Assembly: GCA_025504975.1 (NCBI GenBank)
Contig: JANUWI010000002.1
Span: forward strand, 62,001-126,000
Origin: Plenodomus lindquistii
Taxonomy: Eukaryota > Ascomycota > Dothideomycetes > Pleosporales > Leptosphaeriaceae
Direction: 5' to 3'
DNA: 64,000 nt
A program made the position numbers and the translations under genes. Below, piece by piece: positions 21,148 to 31,846 of the stretch. The stretch's first letter is position 1, and every line of letters begins with the position of its first letter. A model generated the notes under the pieces. The model saw nothing but the letters and a program-made list of their open reading frames with translations. It was not told the origin of the DNA and did no database searches.

Positions 21148-23716
21148 GATGGAGTTGGAATTGGGGGATCTTTGTCGAAAAGAGTGGTATTTTTGATGGG
21201 TGGTTGAAAATGAAGGTGACGAGTATGTAGCTATAGCTCCAGAGCTATTGGAATGAGAGACAAGTCAGGAGTGACTGGGTAAAGAGTGACGGTGCAAGAA
21301 GCGTACTGAAGAAGAAAGAGAATATCAAGTGGACAAAGGGCTCCTTTTGTGTCGCCAATGGCCAGGGCATCCGGGCTCTGGGCCACTGCTGTGGATGCGC
21401 CCGCCATCTGCCCCGCCCACTCCGAAGTTGAAGGAGATGTGCAAGGTACATAGCAGCTTGCGTTCCGGGGTCGAACGCTACAGGTGAAGTGAGCGCTAAT
21501 GTAGGTACGGATTAACTAAAAAGTAATCCCAGGTGCTTTGCCGAATGACATGCTAGGTCTGCCCAACCTCAGGAAGACATCCTATTCGTGTTGTTCGACA
21601 GATGCATGCAATTGTGGGCTATAGCACGTCTGATTTGTGCTCGAGGGCCTGTTCCTATGGAGCAGTCAACGATATCCTTACGACTTACGACGTCTAGACG
21701 CCGTTGTCCACGAATCCAAAGTGTTTTGGGTGGGCCACGGGTTCTACCGAGATGCGCAATGAATCGAGGTTTGGCGAATCAAATTGTCTGACATCATTGT
21801 GTTCACGTTTTCAATGACACGTTTTGGTGGTCGGATCACCGCTCGGAGCTGGCTGTACGAGGACAGGGCTTCTACGGATCTTCCGCTGCCGCTCGGCGCC
21901 GCTGTTTCAGCGATCAGCCCTAGACGCAGCTGCACAAAAGCTATCGACAAAGACCGTGACGACGGATTTATCAGCACTTGCCGAGTCGACGCGGAGAAGA
22001 GTGCAGCTGGAGCCAGAGATGAATTGGCCAAGACGGCGGAGCAAACCCTTCGGAGCCTTTGATGCGTCCAGCCTCGTATTGTTGTGTCCAAGTCAGGATA
22101 CTGCGAATTGATAACCGCCTCCTTTTCAAGGATTGTGGTCGCGAAGGGTAGAGGTCACCTCGCACAGTCTTTGTTTAGTCATTCAGTGAGTCCTTTGTCG
22201 CACAAAGGTTTTCTCTGACACCCTTGTATACCGGCAAGCGACCGCCGGCGATAAAGAACTTGTAGACTACCGCGCGTTCAAGCATCAGTTATCCCTCCAC
22301 AGCATGCACATGTAGCCAATGGGCATACAGCTGCTGCATGATTCCGATGCATGAATCCTCTTCATATGAGCGGTACCCCGCCCCCGGCTGCAAATCTTGT
22401 AACCTTCCTGTTGTGCACTTGATGTTGCGATCCCACTCCCGCAGCGCATCAAGATCTTGCCGTAGATGCGTTCTCAGATGACTTGTCGCTTTCGGCACGT
22501 CTTTGGCCACGCATTATGACATGAAAATGAGAGGACTAGCCATCTGGTTGTCATATCTAGGGAATAAGACGGTCGACATGACAGGCTGATGTGTGGGTGA
22601 AGTGGGACGTTTCACAAGGTGTAAGTAGACAGGAATACCGTAGAGTAAGCTACGGTGCAAATGCCCAAGCCGATGATTGACGACGACATGATGATCGCAA
22701 GATGCAGTCTGCATGTCGCATTGCATAGGCACGTCTCAACGCCGGCACAATTATCGTCCTGTTCATGTCTTTGAATCTGCCTCTCGAACTCGCCATTGCG
22801 ACGAACAGCTCCTAGAACAATGACTCTTCATCCGCCCTGCCCTCGCGGTGATGAGATAAGAATATCAGTCACTACACGGTGCAGATGGTACAGCACGCAG
22901 AAGCTTTGTGCTGCGGCTCTCCGCATGTCATGTACATGGAAAGCCCCTCGTTCTCTCTAATACTACTACGTCATTTCGCCACTCCAATAGGAGTAGTATC
23001 CTTGGGAAATCAACCCATACGTTCAATGTCATGGAAGCCGCACATGTAAGGTTATCTATATTCGTGCGTGGTCTTCAGTAGTCCAGGATGGCATGAAGTG
23101 CTGAGACAATACTGGATTGATACTGCGGGTTGAGGTCTTGCGAAGTGTTACTTTGAGGAATACTTGCTCAGAGGGCCATTACCCGCTTGAATGTGTGAAA
23201 TGTGCGTCCGAAATGCGGCGACGAGATTGAGGCCTTGTATAGAGCAAAAGTATTAATAGAGTCGAGCATCATGACGTATTGTAACACTTCGCCTTCTGGC
23301 ATAGACGAGACGAAGTGTCATCAGTCGTCAGTATCATTGTAGTTGTTGTCGTGTTACAAGACATACGCTTCGGCGTCGTGAACTCTCACCGTGCTGATAC
23401 CCGTACCACTGAGACCACTTCTTCGCGTGCCATAAATTCAAAATAGCCTTGGGAGTGCGCCGTGAAGTGCGGCAGTCCAGTATCGGCCTCGGCAGTAGTT
23501 GGTATACATCGATAGGGCAACATATGATCCCCGCCTGAGTGCCCTCGGCTTGTGAGAAAATGGGTGTTGATTGTGTGCGGACAGTTCCGAGTTCGAGTGA
23601 ACTTTGAAGTTGCCGAGAGAGTCGGCGCCGCGACCTTCAAACCGCCACGCCAGAACATGCCACTCCAGCGGCGAATGCGCATTTGTACCATATTTTTGTA
23701 CGAATCGCGACGATTC
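21148..23716. other. Intergenic region before the GGCGGT satellite
   Basis: No gene is supported on either strand. The overlapping opposite-strand frames at about 21744-22111 look coding-like in length only. The left edge of the satellite may begin as early as about 23480, where GCGGCAG and GGCAGTAG words appear. Confidence 0.45.
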
Positions 23717-25013
23717 TGGCGGTATGTATGTCCATATTGGCGGTCGCATTGGCTTCGTGGCGGGTCTGTGTGAAGGAAGACGATACTGCTGCCACGGATA
23801 CCACACTTTGTACTTGAAGCGTCACGCCAGACGCCAGCACCGCCTTGGAGGCGTCGGGTGACTATTGTCATGTCAAACGAACTGTAAAGAATTTGGCGGT
23901 ATGTATTTCAACGTTGGCGGCGGCGGTCTCGTCGTGGCCGTGGTGGTAATGGTGGGAGTGGTAATGGGCAGGGTTATACCGAATACGGTTAGTGGCAGAT
24001 ACACAGGATTGTCACGCCAGCTACCAGCAGCATGATAGAGGCATGGGGTAGCAATGAGTTCTTGGCCTGATTGTTGGGAATCTGGCCGTAGGCATGTCAT
24101 TTTGGCGGAGACGGTGGTTGGGTGGATAAGGCATACATGACTGCTAAAATGCAGATCGCTAGCGTCCTATGCCTACACATTGAACTCGATGCGCTACGCC
24201 ACGACCCCCCACCACAGCGAAGGCTACAGAGTTTGACCATTCTGTAGTTATTATCGCGAGGACTCTGGCGGTATACATATCAATAGCGGCGATGCCGCTA
24301 TTGTTGTGGTTGTTGCGGTTGGTGGGCAAGGAACGCGCGACTGCCGACTACAGATGGCTAAAGTCCTATACATCATGAACCCGAAACGTTACGCCACGGC
24401 TCCTCACAACAGCAAAAGCTACTGAGTCTAACCATCTTGTTCGCCTTTTCATGAAGTATCTGGCGGTATACAGATCAATATTGGCGGTGACGCCGTTGTA
24501 GTGGCGTTTGAGAATGCTAATTGGCTAACATCCTATACATTCTTCACCCGATGCGTCACGCCATGAGCTGTGAGCACAATGATAGCAGCGGGTTTGCAAT
24601 ATCGTCTTGATTGAAACGTGGCGCATCTGGCGGTATGGATATCAACATTGGCGGTGACGCTGTAATCGTGATAATTTTCTGGTCGAGGATCCGCGACTGC
24701 CGAGCTTCAGATGCTGAACATGCACCCGAATCGCTACGCCAAGACTTGCCGTCACAATAAAGGCCTCGGGATTGCAATGTGGTATTGGCCTGATCGAGGC
24801 GAATCTGGCGGTCTCCATTTCGATAGTGGCGGTGACAATTTCCTTGGTGAAAAGGGCGACGGTCTGCCAACGCAGCCCCGAACGAAAGGCGCCCAGAGGC
24901 TACTCCGGAAAAGGAGCGCCAGAAGATGCATCGTCGGTGCATGCTAGAAAACCATATCGCTATGATCGTCGGATCAAGGACAATCTGGCGGTGTGTGTTA
25001 TGGAAGAAGCGGC
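23717..25013 (+). repeat. Degenerate ~180-bp satellite, forward block (8 units) with paired TGGCGGT words
   Basis: TGGCGGT pairs start at 23717/23738, 23894/23915, 24083/24103 (one base short), 24266/24287 (second word mutated), 24461/24482, 24628/24649, 24806/24827 and 24986/25007 (second word mutated). Spacing between units is 177, 189, 183, 195, 167, 178 and 180 bp. The words are preceded by (A/G)AATC or GCATC in several copies, and the 14-bp spacer is loosely AT(G/A)nATnTCAA(T/C)AT. Further shared blocks within units are CACCCGA-n-CG-n-(T)ACGCCA about 75 bp before each pair and AT-rich connecting DNA. No reading frame stays open across units, so I regard it as noncoding repeat DNA. Confidence 0.85.
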
Positions 25014-25095
25014 CATCGCGTCTGCATGGCGAAGGCATTCATGTGGTATGCCGAAGAGTTTTACTTGATCTACCCAATTAATCATGAATAATGTG

Positions 25096-25968
25096 ACCGC
25101 CAACCTGCTAATTAGTACCGCCAGGATCGGGGGACAGAGGAGTTTAACGGATTATATCGCGCGAGCATGGCGGAGGAGTTGTTCTTTGGCAGTGTGCATT
25201 CGGGTGGATGGGTTTCAGGATGGATGGCATCCCAAAATGGTTTAGCGTCTCAAAGTGGACTAGCGTAGACGCACGAGCCTCCGATTTCCAGACCATGAAC
25301 GCCGCACCAGCACATGGAGCATTCGGACTATGGTCCCGCCTCGCATGACACTGACCTCGCCATGTTCTCCGGATGATATCGCCACGTTTTCAGTTGAAAC
25401 TATATTTTCTGCGAGTGTTTGTTTGATTAACGGTGCATTGTGTGGATAGCAATGACCATGAGCGCTTTCACAGAGGCCCCGCCGCAGACGAGGCTTCCAC
25501 ACGAAACATCTTTTTCCACTGGCCACCGCCAATCAAGCGAGTGCTACCCCCAGATGCATCAGCTCGAGCTCTACGTATTGAAAATTTTACTTATGATGGC
25601 GGTGCGCTTCGTGGCTTAGATAAGGGTTGAGGATGGAGCGACTGGTACACGTAAATGTGTGTGAGCTCTGCGTACTGCAGGTACTCACTCAAACGATCAG
25701 TTCTCTCCACGCCGGCCACCGCCAATCAAGCGAGCACTACCGCCAGATGCATCGGCTCAGGCTCTACGTAGTGAGAATTTCACCCAAGCTGGCGGGTCCT
25801 TCTGTCACGAACAAATGAAGATGGCGCACGTAGTATTCGGGTAATGAGATCACTAGCGCCACACCCCGACGAGCAACGCTTTCCACAATCCCAACCGCCA
25901 ATCATGCGAGTACTACCGCCAGGTGCACCAGATAATTCTCCACCACAAATTTCCCTTAAGCTGGCGGC
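25096..25968 (-). repeat. Same satellite, inverted block with paired ACCGCCA words
   Basis: The pair appears as its reverse complement at 25096/25117, 25525/25546, 25718/25739 and 25894/25915, again exactly 21 bp start to start. The three later units share the spacer ATCA(A/T)GCGAG-n-(A/G)CT and continue into ATGCATC-like sequence, the reverse complement of the forward-block flank. Each also has a single forward TGGCGG 68-72 bp after the pair (25597, 25790, 25962). One unit seems to be missing or decayed between 25123 and 25525. Confidence 0.8.
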
Positions 25969-26077
25969 TCGCTCTGTCGTGAACGAGTGGACAAAGTGTA
26001 TGTGATGTCTCGTCGCGGCTCACTAGCGGCTCACTCGAGCACCCCGACTCCAACGAGCAATACTCTCTACACAAACC

Positions 26078-26531
26078 TTCGCCAAAAATGACACACATAC
26101 CGCCAGATTCGAGAGATCAAGGCGGTTCTGGCGGTACTGGTGACTCTCGTTGCGGTGGTCTTGATCATGTGGCGTGGGCCGTCGGAGGGGGGGGGGGGGG
26201 AGGGATGCGCGGTCATGGACCACAAGTTCACAACCAGCAGGCATTCACAGCGACATTAGATAACACGCCCTGCACCGCCAAACATGACACACATACCGCC
26301 AGATTCGTGAGATCAAGGCGGTCCTGGCGGTACCATCAACTCTTGTGGCGGTAGTCTTGATCATGTGGCGTGGGCCTTCGGGAAGTGGGGTGCGCGGTTA
26401 TAGAATACAATAGGGACATCAGACTCCGCGCCTTGCACCGCCAAATATTTGCACCGCCAAACATAAAACACATACCGCCAGATGCACGGGATCGCGCCGG
26501 TTCTGGCGGTACCATCAACTCTCGTGGCGGT
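26078..26531. repeat. Same satellite, block of three units with opposed pairs at fixed 51-bp offset
   Basis: Reverse pairs at 26078/26099, 26274/26295 and 26453/26474 are each followed by a forward pair at 26129/26150, 26325/26346 and 26504/26525. The offset is 51 bp in all three, and each pair keeps the 21-bp start-to-start spacing. Units are 196 and 179 bp apart. The reverse-pair spacer is AACATGACACACAT-like and the forward spacer ACCATCAACTCTCG-like. TCTTGA and TGGCGTGGGC follow each forward pair. A run of 14 G lies at about 26189-26202. Confidence 0.85.
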
Positions 26532-26612
26532 GATCTTGACCCTGTGGCGTGGGCTACCGGGAGTGAGGGGTTGCGCAGCGGTTGCGCCTTCCGTCACCAA
26601 ATCCAAACGTGA

Positions 26613-27376
26613 ATGGGTGAAGGACTCCAACCTCAATATGCGTCCTCGAAGCAAATGGACGCGCAATTCCAGACCCTTGAACCTGAGTTTGGATACCAGG
26701 CCAAGACCTATCCGAGACCGGTACCTCCCACGGCTTCGCATCACAGTATGACTGATTTGGATGTCCAGTCGATGGCCCTGAAATTTTCTGTGACGATCGT
26801 GGGTGGTTGGACCGCTTCGACCTTTGCGACGCGCCATAGACCCCCATAACAACAAAGTACGCTAGCTCTTGTCGGTCTTGAGGTCCCCATGCCTGCGTAT
26901 GGGTCAAGCAACACTCTCGCGGCTTATTACACGCATCGCGAATATCATGAGACCTTTCCACCATGTAGGCGGGTGCTCAGCCCGTTCCAAGGCGGAGACT
27001 GGCAAGCCCGCATCTCCTTGCCAGAAGCATGGCGAAGATAAGGGCGCGGAGCAGACTTTGAACAGTAAGATGAGCAACCAGGGTTATTACGATGACATCC
27101 AAGCTCAGTCCGACCAAGCTGCCCATCCCGAGACGACGGCTGAATCTACTAACGCAGTCGACGAACTTGCTGATGCGCCTGGCGATGTAGGCACGACCAG
27201 AGCAGACTCTTCACAACAAGATGAGCAACGAGGAACTTTACGAAGACTCCAAAGCCCAGCCCGACCAAGCTGCCCAACCCAAGGCCACAGTCAACGCCGT
27301 GGCCGCTGGGGATCCTTTGGTCGCCCCTATCAGCACGGCTGAGACAGGCCAGCTAGCGACCGCGGAGGTTGATTAA
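26613..27376 (+). pseudogene. Coding-like scraps including a duplicated MSN... segment
   Basis: A fragment from 26613 (MGEGLQPQYASSKQMDAQF) is followed by two related open segments starting MSNQGYYDD (27070) and MSNEELYEDSKAQ (27221-27376, 51 residues to a TAA). Both continue with a (Q)AQ-x-DQAA-x-P block, so about 150 bp has been duplicated. The two copies are in different frames and no splice signals connect them. I infer remnants of an orphan gene; no family is recognised. Confidence 0.4.
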
Positions 27377-27494
27377 CCTAAGGTTGAGACATGTCCCTTG
27401 GCATGTCGCCGCCGCATGTTTCAATGCGCGCAGATACTTCCACATTTCACATAGCAACTTCCATTCACATCGGTCACGCTGACCTTTGGGGGTC

Positions 27495-27815
27495 GCCAGC
27501 AAGACCACTTTCGATGATCCTGCAGACAACTGATGCGCCTGGTGATTTGAGGTTGCGCTCCGAGGCATGAACGCATTATTGGGGTGTCAATCCTAGAAAG
27601 CACATTGGTATTTCCTGTAGGCGACTACTCTGATCTTCATACCGAAAGAGGGGGTGGGCGACAAGCAAGACCATCTTCGACAACCCTGTTGACGGCGGCC
27701 TCGAATCTATGGTGCTACCAGAGGCAACAGAGAGGCGGACGGACGCGAATCCATCTTCGATGACCCTGCCAATGACCGATTCGATTCGATGGCGTGGTGC
27801 AGAGGCGGGTAAACG
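27495..27815 (+). pseudogene. Remnant with repeated (S)KT-x-FDDP motif
   Basis: Three short, related coding-like segments occur on the plus strand: ASKTTFDDPADN followed by a stop at 27531; TSKTIFDNPVDGGLESM from 27661; and RESIFDDPANDRFDSMAW from 27744. They lie in two different frames with stops between them, as expected of a decayed tandem-repeat protein gene. The parent family is not recognised. Confidence 0.4.
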
Positions 27816-28209
27816 ACTAGCAAACCCATCATTGTTGACTTCTGACATGAAGTCTTTTACATACACTGCATATCATGCTGACACACTTGAAGTAAGCCTT
27901 AGGTGGGTGGCCATTGCCGATCGTGGTGCTGAGCCGCGACATATGATAGGGATAGTCTTAGCATATAGACACATGCAAGAGAGCGGTTGTGCTCACCCAT
28001 TTCTGTCATTACTATCTTGTCTCGCTTGCAAGAATATCATATTAGCAAAATCAGTTGCCGCTGGGACGTCATGCCACCGTAGATAATCCGGAGTTGATAC
28101 GACATTTGTAAACGTACGATCTAAGTCCTTATTCGTGTCGACTGGGCTGTCCGTCACCCCATTGTGAGCACCTAGTGCCGAAATCGAAAAAGCGGTGCCA
28201 AGACGTTGA

Positions 28210-29283
28210 TCAACTCGTCCAGAACGTGAAGGCATCAAAGTCATCCACGGGCCCACCACCTTGTAGCACACCTCCACCGGGAATGTACACACTCCGCCCC
28301 ACACCGACTGCATATGTACCATGTCTGGGAATAGGCATAGTTCCCAAGCTCTCCCACTGGTCAGCGACTGTATCGTATCCTTCAACTTCACTAAACACCC
28401 CACTCTCCACAGCCAGATTTCCTTCCCCTCCAAAGGTGTAGATTTTGGGGCCGATGATGCCTGCCGCAACGCCGCCTCGAGCCGTCGGCATCGGTGCATC
28501 GCTGGTCTTCCATCCTGCCTCAAGATTACACAAGTTCAAAATGAAGACGGTGTCCTTTACGTTCAGCTGTCCACGATTCCGGCCGCCGAGGACGTACATA
28601 TGCGAACCGACAACTGCAGCGCCCGCGTGATCTCTCCCTTCAGGTAGATATTTGGCAGCATCTGGTACTGTCAACCACGTGTTGCTCTTCGTGTCGTAAA
28701 TGGACACGACGGATACCGTCTCTTGCGTGTGGTTCCCTGATAGCTCGAGCAACGTCATACCGCCGGCCAGAATGACTTTCCCGTCATAAATGCCAACAGC
28801 TGCACTGCCTCTCGCTTCACCTGCGGGTATCCCCTGAATAGATGACCAAGTGTCCGTGACGGGATTGTATACCCAGGAGTCCGGTACTGCGCTCCACGCT
28901 CCTGTTGCCGAATCGCCACTTCCCACCAGACCTCCGAGGACGTAGATTCTGCCTTTGACTACTGCAGCATTGAGATGGTTGAGAGCCAAGGGCACGGCAG
29001 TTCTCGAGGTCCAAGTGTTATTCGATATGGAGTAGAACTGCATAATTGGAACTGTCTCTACGGGTACAGCTCTTTCGCTGTCATTGCTGGGAATGATGCC
29101 ACCAAGGATGGCGATGGTAGAAGGTGGTACGAATACCGTCGTGTGTTCCTGGCGAGGCGCAATCGGTATCGATGCGAGATTTCTCCACGATGGCGTGCGA
29201 TCTTCAGTGATAAGGAAAGAGTAGCAAGAGATGACATGGAGCAGCGAGAGGGTACTCAAGATGGAATAAACCATCATGGTCAT
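28210..29283 (-). CDS. Secreted kelch-repeat (galactose-oxidase-like propeller) protein
   Basis: A single exon encodes 357 residues. A hydrophobic N-terminus (about 1-22, SILSTLSLLHVISC) is a signal peptide or anchor. Kelch repeats follow with the double-Gly and Trp signatures: AILGGI (about 58-63), IYVLGGL ... DTWSSI (about 112-147), VILAGGM ... NTWLTV (about 168-210), MYVLGGR (about 230), IYTFGGE ... DQWESL (about 285-315) and VYIPGGG near the end, consistent with a five- to six-bladed propeller. It lacks an obvious galactose-oxidase copper site. N-glycosylation sites are present. The role is unknown; fungal secreted kelch proteins are often cell-surface or effector-like. Translation could also start at residue 4 (MVYSI). 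Confidence 0.85.
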   Translation of the reverse strand: MTMMVYSILSTLSLLHVISCYSFLITEDRTPSWRNLASIPIAPRQEHTTVFVPPSTIAILGGIIPSNDSERAVPVETVPIMQFYSISNNTWTSRTAVPLALNHLNAAVVKGRIYVLGGLVGSGDSATGAWSAVPDSWVYNPVTDTWSSIQGIPAGEARGSAAVGIYDGKVILAGGMTLLELSGNHTQETVSVVSIYDTKSNTWLTVPDAAKYLPEGRDHAGAAVVGSHMYVLGGRNRGQLNVKDTVFILNLCNLEAGWKTSDAPMPTARGGVAAGIIGPKIYTFGGEGNLAVESGVFSEVEGYDTVADQWESLGTMPIPRHGTYAVGVGRSVYIPGGGVLQGGGPVDDFDAFTFWTS

Positions 29284-30925
29284 GATAAAGTGCTACCTCG
29301 AGGAATACCATGCTGGATCCTGGCGGAGTCTCTGTCTTCTTATATGGTTGAAATACGAACATAGACTTCCTCCATCCTCCAATGAGATCTGCTGTAAGCT
29401 GACAAAAGTGGCGTCCTCTCCGGACATAAAGCGTTCTCCGTTTCACCCGCGATGTCCGATCTCTGCTCCAAACGCAAGCATCGAGACACACATGGTAGCA
29501 TATGGCAAGTATGTTGTGATGGGAAAAAGCGGGGGTGTCTGCGCGGCTGCCGCCCAAGGTGATGACACATACTGAGAAAGAGGTCAGATTTACGCTAGTC
29601 CTCAATCGGCCACCACCACACTTCAGGCATCAGCAATAACGCGCTGAACAGGTTTACTGGGCAGGTCTCGTGGCCCCCTTTGCCTCGAGATGAGAGCTGG
29701 CTCGATAAATCTCGCGAACATGGATCAAAATTCAGAGGGACTGCGGGCTCGCACTTCCGCTCTCCTGCTACCGCTGGAGCAAGCTGGAGAACATGACCAG
29801 CAGTTGCGACGAGCGCTTAAAAATATCGAAGATATTAGCAAGCTTCAGGACAGCCTTTGTAATCTAGAATCGAAACATACTCGAAAGCAATTGAAATTGC
29901 ATCGTCGGAAATTGCTCACGAGTCGGCGACGCGCATCGCAACCTTGACGTGAAAGCGCATGGAGAATGAAACTGCACTCCAGAATGCCGCTGGTAGCTCT
30001 CAGAGATGTGCCTCTCTCTGTGTTGTATGTATCATCCCCTTATCGCGAAAACGGTGTAGATATGTTCTGGCATCTGCCGCGAGACTTGCGAGATATCGTT
30101 CACGGGGAAGTTGATCTAGACGTCCGACCAGTACCCATTGAACTCAGACCAGACGATGAGGCTTGTGCAACTCTGCAAACCGGAGTCTCCGACGCAACAA
30201 CACGGTTGTAATTGCGGATGTGCAGGTGCCAATATCATCGCCAAAGACTTTCAGTCAAGACAAGAACGATCCCACGAAGCGACGGGAAGAAGTCGTCCGA
30301 AAACTATAAGGCTTTCTGTGCGACACGACTGGCGGATATCCGGGTTCACTCTGGGCCGCAGGCTAAGACATCATCACGCTTGCTACGACCGCAATGGCCG
30401 GGTATGTCTCAGTGCAATGATGAGGCTACTGGCCCTCCCCGTAACGATGTATGAGGGCTGCAGATGGTATACCCACGACATGTTGCAGTTCTCGCAGGTT
30501 TCCAATGGTTTGGATGCCTAGTATGATCTATTGTGAATTGCCATGCGATCTTACCATGGCCTCGCGACGTCGCAGTCGTCCGCCTACATTCAGGGTGAAT
30601 GGAAGCGCATAACACCAGTATCATCCAGAGGCCATCGAACAATAAAACATCTCGTTTTACTTTGCATTCGGCGGCTCCAACAATAGAGCTATGCTGAGCA
30701 TATGACAGATCCTATTGTACGTAGTTGAGGTGAAAGCGGGTACAATAGGTTGTCGCGAAACACCGTGCGCCTGTTTGCGACGTTATAAGACCACAGAATT
30801 AGCACCTCAGCTCAAACCTTAGCCTCCTAATACTCTACTCTCCGCGAGCTGTATTTCTTCTTCACCGATCGAACAACTTCACAACTGTGACGTCCACTTT
30901 GTCTCCACGTCTCACCCACACCAAA
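29284..30925. other. Intergenic region with weak open frames
   Basis: A 75-codon frame at 29720-29947 (MDQNSEGLRARTSALLLPLE..., helical and charged) and a second frame at 29966-30211 could be exons of an orphan gene, but I find no intron joining them. The rest seems noncoding. 30700-30925 is the probable promoter and leader of the next gene. Confidence 0.4.
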
Positions 30926-31846
30926 ATGAGCACCCAGTATCTTTCCGTCGAGGATCTCGCCCCTCTCACCCACTATTCGCGCCCCGAACCCCTCTACGTC
31001 TTCTTCGCGATGATGTTTTGCTACTTTCTCGGATCTCTCATCCAATTCATTGTCGCCCGGCTGTGTTCATGCCTCCGCTCGCCCGCCAATGCCACTACCC
31101 AAACTTTCATCAATGCCCTCGACAACAAGAACCACCCGATTCACCACTATCTGCAAGCGCACATTCATAGGAGTGTCAATGCATCAGTCAAAGAGGCGCT
31201 CCAAGCTATGGAAGACAGGGTCGTCAAGAAGGTCGTCCAGGCACAGCAAGACAAGATCGGGGAGGTCATCGAGATCCAATTCACCAACGAGGTAGTCGTA
31301 CGAGCTATTGAGCAGGAGCTCAAAGAGCTGAGGGATATGGTATCCGGGCGACAACAGAGCAAGATCGGGCCTCGCAACAAGCTCAGAATTGCCATGAGCA
31401 ACCTCCAGGCATCCATGTCGGAGGGCACCACGCACCCCACAGACCACGACGATCTGCTGGACCCCCCGATCACTCCTCCATCTCTCTCTCCTTTCTCCTC
31501 GAGTACCTCCAGCCCTGCTCATAGCGTCGCCGACCATCACGAATCCGACAGCGACAGCATCTATGGCTCGGACTCTGGCCAGCCGGCACAAGCTCAGGCA
31601 GAACCTCCTCAGATGAGTAAAGATTTTGACGACGAGCTTGCCGCGCTGGCTGGATATGAGTCGGAAGGTGCTGGTTCGGCGTCAGAGCTGGACTCTGACG
31701 TCGACGCTGAAGGGGAGACGGACGACGAGTATGTTGCACCTTCGGTCAAGCCCGCGCCGATCGTTCAGTTGCCTGGGCTTGGAAACTCGGTCAAGCGTCA
31801 AATCAAGCCGCTCTATGCAATGAAGACAAAGGGTACGCGTCGTTGA
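30926..31846 (+). CDS. Single-pass membrane protein with acidic tail, unrecognised
   Basis: A single exon encodes 306 residues. The start at 30926 (CAAAATGAG context, MSTQYLSVEDL) is preferred over the in-frame ATG at 30887. One hydrophobic segment (about 27-49, FFAMMFCYFLGSLIQFIVARL) is followed by a helical, Glu/Lys/Arg-rich stretch likely to form a coiled coil (about 85-150). The C-terminal half is Ser/Pro-rich and then very acidic (ESDSDS..., LDSDVDAEGETDDEY), ending in a basic tail. I recognise no family; topology suggests an organelle or plasma-membrane-anchored protein with a cytosolic scaffold region. Confidence 0.7.
   Translation: MSTQYLSVEDLAPLTHYSRPEPLYVFFAMMFCYFLGSLIQFIVARLCSCLRSPANATTQTFINALDNKNHPIHHYLQAHIHRSVNASVKEALQAMEDRVVKKVVQAQQDKIGEVIEIQFTNEVVVRAIEQELKELRDMVSGRQQSKIGPRNKLRIAMSNLQASMSEGTTHPTDHDDLLDPPITPPSLSPFSSSTSSPAHSVADHHESDSDSIYGSDSGQPAQAQAEPPQMSKDFDDELAALAGYESEGAGSASELDSDVDAEGETDDEYVAPSVKPAPIVQLPGLGNSVKRQIKPLYAMKTKGTRR

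Noticed and set aside
21744..22111. Overlapping opposite-strand frames of 92-115 codons
   Set aside because: Both strands are open at once, typical of GC-skewed noncoding DNA, and neither shows a motif.
23386..25532. Open frames across the GGCGGT array suggesting a repetitive protein (GG-x5-GG, or IPPD repeats on the other strand)
   Set aside because: The 21-bp pair spacing is compatible with seven codons, but stops and frame changes separate every unit and no splice signals join them; both strands give equally repetitive frames.
23717..26531. CRISPR-like array
   Set aside because: Repeats are degenerate, ~180 bp apart and eukaryotic; units share sequence well beyond the paired words.
26361..26855. 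164-codon minus-strand frame at the satellite edge
   Set aside because: It runs through the repeat units and has no conserved domain.
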